Positions 60,893 to 64,000 of a DNA stretch of 64,000 bases are shown here, in pieces (position 1 is the stretch's first letter; each line of letters begins with the position of its first letter). The stretch is from Mesorhizobium sp. M2D.F.Ca.ET.226.01.1.1. GTDB lineage: Bacteria; Pseudomonadota; Alphaproteobacteria; Rhizobiales; Rhizobiaceae. A program made the position numbers and the translations under genes. Below the pieces are notes generated by a model that made no database searches, was not told the DNA's origin, and saw nothing but the letters and a program-made list of their open reading frames with translations. The stretch covers positions 288,774-352,773 of the forward strand of contig NZ_RZOY02000008.1 of NCBI RefSeq assembly GCF_004022705.2, written 5' to 3'.

Positions 60893-63660
60893 TATCGCTC
60901 TCCAATTGTGACCTTATTAATTACGGTTCCGATGGGTAAGTCTTTTATTTGATTCCAAATCTGTGCGCCTAAACTTCGATTTACACTCGCATCCAACGGC
61001 ATGAAATTAGACAGAGCGTGAAGGCCTCCCAGCTGCAGGTCAATCATATGATCGATATCGCTGCCGAGTGGAATGAACAAACTGGCGTCCTTGAAGATTC
61101 TCCTAGCCGATTTCCCAGCGCGGACCGCATGGCTAACCACGGTGGCGGCCTCCGTCAATATTTTTACCTTTAGATCAGCTGCCGCTCGCTGCGCCGCGGT
61201 CCAGTGAGACATATAGGTCAGATGTAGATCTTGGCCGCCAGAACCTTCATTGGTTAGGCCGCGTTCCGTCGCTGAGCCTGGGTTAACCTCTGCGGTCGGT
61301 CGATTCGGTGCACCTTCCGGGGTTGGTGGGTTTGATGGCTGCTGGGCAGAAAGGCCATCCGCGGCGGCCGCCTCCTCACCAACAAGCTGCTGGCCTACGG
61401 GCGGATCGGCTATCCTGGAGGAAGAGTAGGCGTTTGAGCCACCTCCGATCGTGTCCGAAGCGGCACCGCCAAATAACTTTGCGGCAATCTGCCTGCCAAC
61501 CGCGCTGAGACCCTCAGCAAAGGCATTGCCGCCAGCATTCCCAAAAGCGCCATTGATGACACCCCAGGGGACGCTCTCACCGGTATTGTAGGCGTATGCC
61601 CCACCATAAGCGCCGCCGGCGACGCCCTCCACTGCGGTTCGAGTACCGAGGCCAGCCAAACCGCTACCTTCAGTCGCGACGCTGACCCCGACCCCACCAA
61701 GAGCGCTGTACAGGCCTCTGGCGAGGCCATAGCCTGCCAAGCCAGCCCCGAGACCTTCCGCAACCCAACCGGCCCAGCCGGCACGGTCCTCTGCATCCTC
61801 CGTTTCAGCCTGCTCTCGGGCCAGACGCTGCTCGTAGCTCTCGCCCGATCCTGAGGTGGCCAGCCCAGCGACAAGACTGTCCGCGCCCCCGGCGGTCGCG
61901 CCCTTGGCAATGGTCCTGCCGATATCGCTAAACGCAGTGACAGGTTGCTGCAGCCACCACGACATGGTGCTGTATTGGGCTCGGGCCGGATGTTCCCCGA
62001 TCCAATCCATCTCGCCTTTCAGCTTGGTGATCTGACTGTCCAACGCCTCTGGTGTGATGCTGGGATCTTGGGCCGCTTGTGCACGCAACCTGGCTTCCGC
62101 GGCCAAGGAAACCTGCCGGGCCATTGCCCCGCGTGCGGCCGGGTCACGAACCGCAAGGACAAGCGAACTCAACTCGGCAAGACGCTCGTTGAATGGCTTG
62201 CTCGGGTCGATGTATTCCGCAGCCTGCCGGTCGGCAAAATCCCAAGGCAGCGGCAATCTTTTATCGAAACCCAGCTGCTGCTGGGCTGCTCCCACCCAGT
62301 TGACGGCAGCCTGTAATTCCTCGGGCGTTTTGACCTTGCTCCAGTCCGGAGCATCGCCGCGAAACACCTCACTGACGTAAGCGACAGGATCGGCGGCGCG
62401 GGCGGCCATGATCAACTGGGCGGCGCCGACCTTGATGTCGTAGCGGTCGCGCGCTTCCGGTGAACTGCCGGGCCTGGGCCTGGAGTGCAGGAGCTCGGCA
62501 CGGATCGCCTGGTTCGACGCCGCATGCATGTCGGAATAGGCTTTGCCGATGCCTGTGTTGATCCGGAATAGTTTGAATCGTTCTGGGCCCAGGTCGGCGC
62601 CGTAGACTTGGACGAAGTCCTGCGCGGTTGGTTCTTCCTCGGGATATTTGCCGGTGGCCGCGATGACGGACGGCGCGGTCTGCTCGGCAAGCATGACCCG
62701 CGCATTGGCACCGACCATCTGGGCCGCGGTGGCGTTGTTGGCCTGAGCCTTCAGCGCAGCGATATCGCCGGGTTTCAGGTAGGTGATGGCATCGAGCGGT
62801 ATAGCTGCGTCGCTGCCCGGCCACGGGCGTTCGCCGAACGCTTGCGCCACCGTCTCATCCGGCGTTTTTTGGCCATTTACCGCAGCTTTTTCGTCCCGAG
62901 CCACAGCACCAAGCTGCGCCCGCACCGTCTCGCCCATGCCGTCGCTGGCCACCGGGCCGGCGCTCAGCATCTCGGCGGCGCGGCGCGGGTCCTGCGCGAT
63001 CAGCGCTTGCATGCGCTCTTTCGCCGTACGGGCGAGCCAGTCGGCTTCGGCCAGCGCCTTGGCTCGCGGGTCAAGGTCCATCTTGGCGATGAGATCGAGG
63101 CCGGCCTGCCGGGAGGCGTCGAAGGCGGCGGTGTCGTTCGGGTCGCTTTGCGCGACGTTGCTGAGTACGGCGGTGTGAACCTCCGCCACCTGGTCCTGCT
63201 CATATTGCTTGCGGCGCTGATTTTGCTGCGCCGCCATGCGCCGCCCGCCGACCGCGCGAAGCGCCTCCTTGCGCGCCACAAGGCCGGGGCGGACCTCGGG
63301 CGGCAGCTGCTTCAGGAAATTGCCGAACAGCGTGTCGAACAGGCCGGTCTTCACCACCTGGCCGGTGTATGGATCGACCTGGCCATACATGGCATCGTGC
63401 AGGCCGGCGCCGTCGGCGGGCGAATTGGCCACGGCATCGGCCTCGGCCTTGGCGAGTTCGCCGTTCAGCCGGCGCGCGGCGATCTCGGTGTCGAAGGCCT
63501 GCTGCTGCGCCTTGCGCTGCTCGTAGCGCTCGGCCGCGGCCTGCCACCGGTCGCCGAATTGCTGCATCGCCTCGCCGACCGGCGAGGAGTCCGGATATTG
63601 CACCGCATTGCCGGTATCGAGCCGGCGCTCGCCGACGAACAGGGGGATGATGTGGACCAT
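60892..63660 (-). CDS. phage ejection (internal virion) protein copy B with HNH-like nuclease tail
   Basis: This 922-residue protein starts MVHIIPLFVGERRLDTGNAV behind AGGAAAC. Residues 1-250 are nearly identical to copy A. A hydrophobic Gly/Ala segment lies near residues 690-740 (GLGAGLAGYGLARGLYSALG), followed by a Pro/Ser-rich linker near 785-805. The last 107 residues (60895-61215) carry GSDIDHMIDLQLGGLHALSN, FMPLDASVNRSLGAQIWNQI and KDLPIGTVINKV, resembling HNH-type polymorphic toxin nucleases (His871). The DUF1851 gene overlaps its stop. It is probably carried in the virion and injected; the toxin role is inferred. Confidence 0.75.
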   Translation of the reverse strand: MVHIIPLFVGERRLDTGNAVQYPDSSPVGEAMQQFGDRWQAAAERYEQRKAQQQAFDTEIAARRLNGELAKAEADAVANSPADGAGLHDAMYGQVDPYTGQVVKTGLFDTLFGNFLKQLPPEVRPGLVARKEALRAVGGRRMAAQQNQRRKQYEQDQVAEVHTAVLSNVAQSDPNDTAAFDASRQAGLDLIAKMDLDPRAKALAEADWLARTAKERMQALIAQDPRRAAEMLSAGPVASDGMGETVRAQLGAVARDEKAAVNGQKTPDETVAQAFGERPWPGSDAAIPLDAITYLKPGDIAALKAQANNATAAQMVGANARVMLAEQTAPSVIAATGKYPEEEPTAQDFVQVYGADLGPERFKLFRINTGIGKAYSDMHAASNQAIRAELLHSRPRPGSSPEARDRYDIKVGAAQLIMAARAADPVAYVSEVFRGDAPDWSKVKTPEELQAAVNWVGAAQQQLGFDKRLPLPWDFADRQAAEYIDPSKPFNERLAELSSLVLAVRDPAARGAMARQVSLAAEARLRAQAAQDPSITPEALDSQITKLKGEMDWIGEHPARAQYSTMSWWLQQPVTAFSDIGRTIAKGATAGGADSLVAGLATSGSGESYEQRLAREQAETEDAEDRAGWAGWVAEGLGAGLAGYGLARGLYSALGGVGVSVATEGSGLAGLGTRTAVEGVAGGAYGGAYAYNTGESVPWGVINGAFGNAGGNAFAEGLSAVGRQIAAKLFGGAASDTIGGGSNAYSSSRIADPPVGQQLVGEEAAAADGLSAQQPSNPPTPEGAPNRPTAEVNPGSATERGLTNEGSGGQDLHLTYMSHWTAAQRAAADLKVKILTEAATVVSHAVRAGKSARRIFKDASLFIPLGSDIDHMIDLQLGGLHALSNFMPLDASVNRSLGAQIWNQIKDLPIGTVINKVTIGER

Positions 63661-63810
63661 TTGGCTGTTTCCTGCTCGGCGATTTTGGAAGACGCGCGCG
63701 GCGACGGGCCGCAGTGGATGGCGGCCGGTTCGGCGGTGCGGATGGTGAGGGTTCGGCTGGAAAGTGGTGGAGGGAGTAAGTTGGTCGTTAGGCGCAGCGC
63801 ACGCGACAGC

Positions 63811-63829
63811 TGATCTCCCCCTCGTGGGC
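63811..63829. repeat. family B repeat arm interrupted by an insertion sequence
   Basis: TGATCTCCCCCTCGTGGG matches the start of family B elements (compare 5784), which normally continue GGGGAGATGG. Here the match stops at about 63829 and the sequence changes to CAGGGGAATCGCATATGGG, the apparent left end of an insertion sequence. Confidence 0.55.
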
Positions 63830-64000
63830 AGGGGAATCGCATATGGGTTTTTGGGACTTGAAGTTGGCTTGAGAGGCAGTCGAATTGAGGAGAGACTGCC
63901 ATTTCGAGCCTTGAGAGCTATTTCGGCGCGCTGCCCGATCCGCGCGCTGGCAACGCCACGCATCGGCTTGGCGACCTGATCGTGATGATGATCGCCGCAA
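63829..64000 (+). mobile_element. left end of an ISAs1-family-like insertion sequence
   Basis: The element appears to begin with CAGGGGAATCGC at about 63829 and carries a transposase gene running off the window. A 72-base leader precedes the coding part. The right end and the target duplication are outside the window, so the boundaries are approximate. Confidence 0.5.
63901..64000 (+). CDS. ISAs1-like transposase, N-terminal fragment
   Basis: The frame ISSLESYFGALPDPRAGNAT followed by HRLGDLIVMMIAA matches the N-terminus of ISAs1-family transposases (S-L-x-x-F-x-x-LPDPR...H-x-L-x-D-I/L). It is cut by the window end after 33 codons. In this frame a TGA lies at 63886-63888 and there is no ATG, GTG or TTG before the conserved part. 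An ATT at 63901 sits 6 bases after a perfect GAGGAGAG and may be the start. The catalytic DDE residues are outside the window. Confidence 0.6.
   Translation, partial: MSSLESYFGALPDPRAGNATHRLGDLIVMMIAA

Overview
The window looks like chromosomal DNA of an alphaproteobacterium of the order Hyphomicrobiales (Rhizobiales), most likely Mesorhizobium or a close relative. This rests on high G+C, an aapJQMP general amino-acid transporter operon, a ppk-ppx pair, many small rhizobial-type hypothetical genes, and dispersed palindromic intergenic repeats. The genus is an inference; no rRNA or tRNA gene was seen.

Positions 1-41.9 kb are ordinary host chromosome: a TetR/NIPSNAP pair with two operator-like sites; a choline or betaine binding protein divergent from a BetI-like repressor and an SDR; fumarase C; two DoxX proteins; ppk-ppx; a zf-CHCC protein and a flavin monooxygenase; aapJQMP; metC; an ECF sigma factor with DUF4142 and cupredoxin genes; a CGNR regulator facing a decayed hydrolase and a dehalogenase-like hydrolase; an HPP-CBS protein; an enoyl-CoA hydratase with its TetR regulator; a LacI-regulated sugar ABC operon; an SLC13/ArsB-type transporter; a CHASE3 hybrid histidine kinase; small membrane and secreted proteins; a GFA enzyme; and MsrA.

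Positions 42.0-58.5 kb hold a minus-strand block from a T7-like podovirus. In transcription order it encodes a structural or decoration protein, scaffold, major capsid protein, two tail tubular proteins, a coiled-coil protein, a gp14-like internal virion protein, a large ejection protein (copy A), a tail fibre, a LamG protein, and an overlapping lysis cassette (GH108 muramidase, small membrane proteins, spanin pair, holin). A NodB-type deacetylase lies inside on the opposite strand. Portal, terminase, integrase and replication genes are not in the window. Host palindromic repeats sit between the virion genes, which suggests long residence.

Positions 58.9-63.7 kb carry a second, intact ejection-protein gene (copy B). 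Copies A and B share a near-identical N-terminal region of about 250 residues but end differently: A in a RelA/SpoT-like domain, B in an HNH-like nuclease domain. Each is followed by candidate immunity genes. After A come a small gene and its frameshifted duplicate; after B come a DUF1851/Tdi1-like gene, a frameshifted remnant, a SUKH (SMI1/KNR4) gene and a small gene with an internal stop. This arrangement of phage ejection proteins with exchangeable toxin-like tails and linked immunity genes is the most interesting part of the window. The right edge holds the start of an ISAs1-type insertion sequence inserted into a palindromic repeat.
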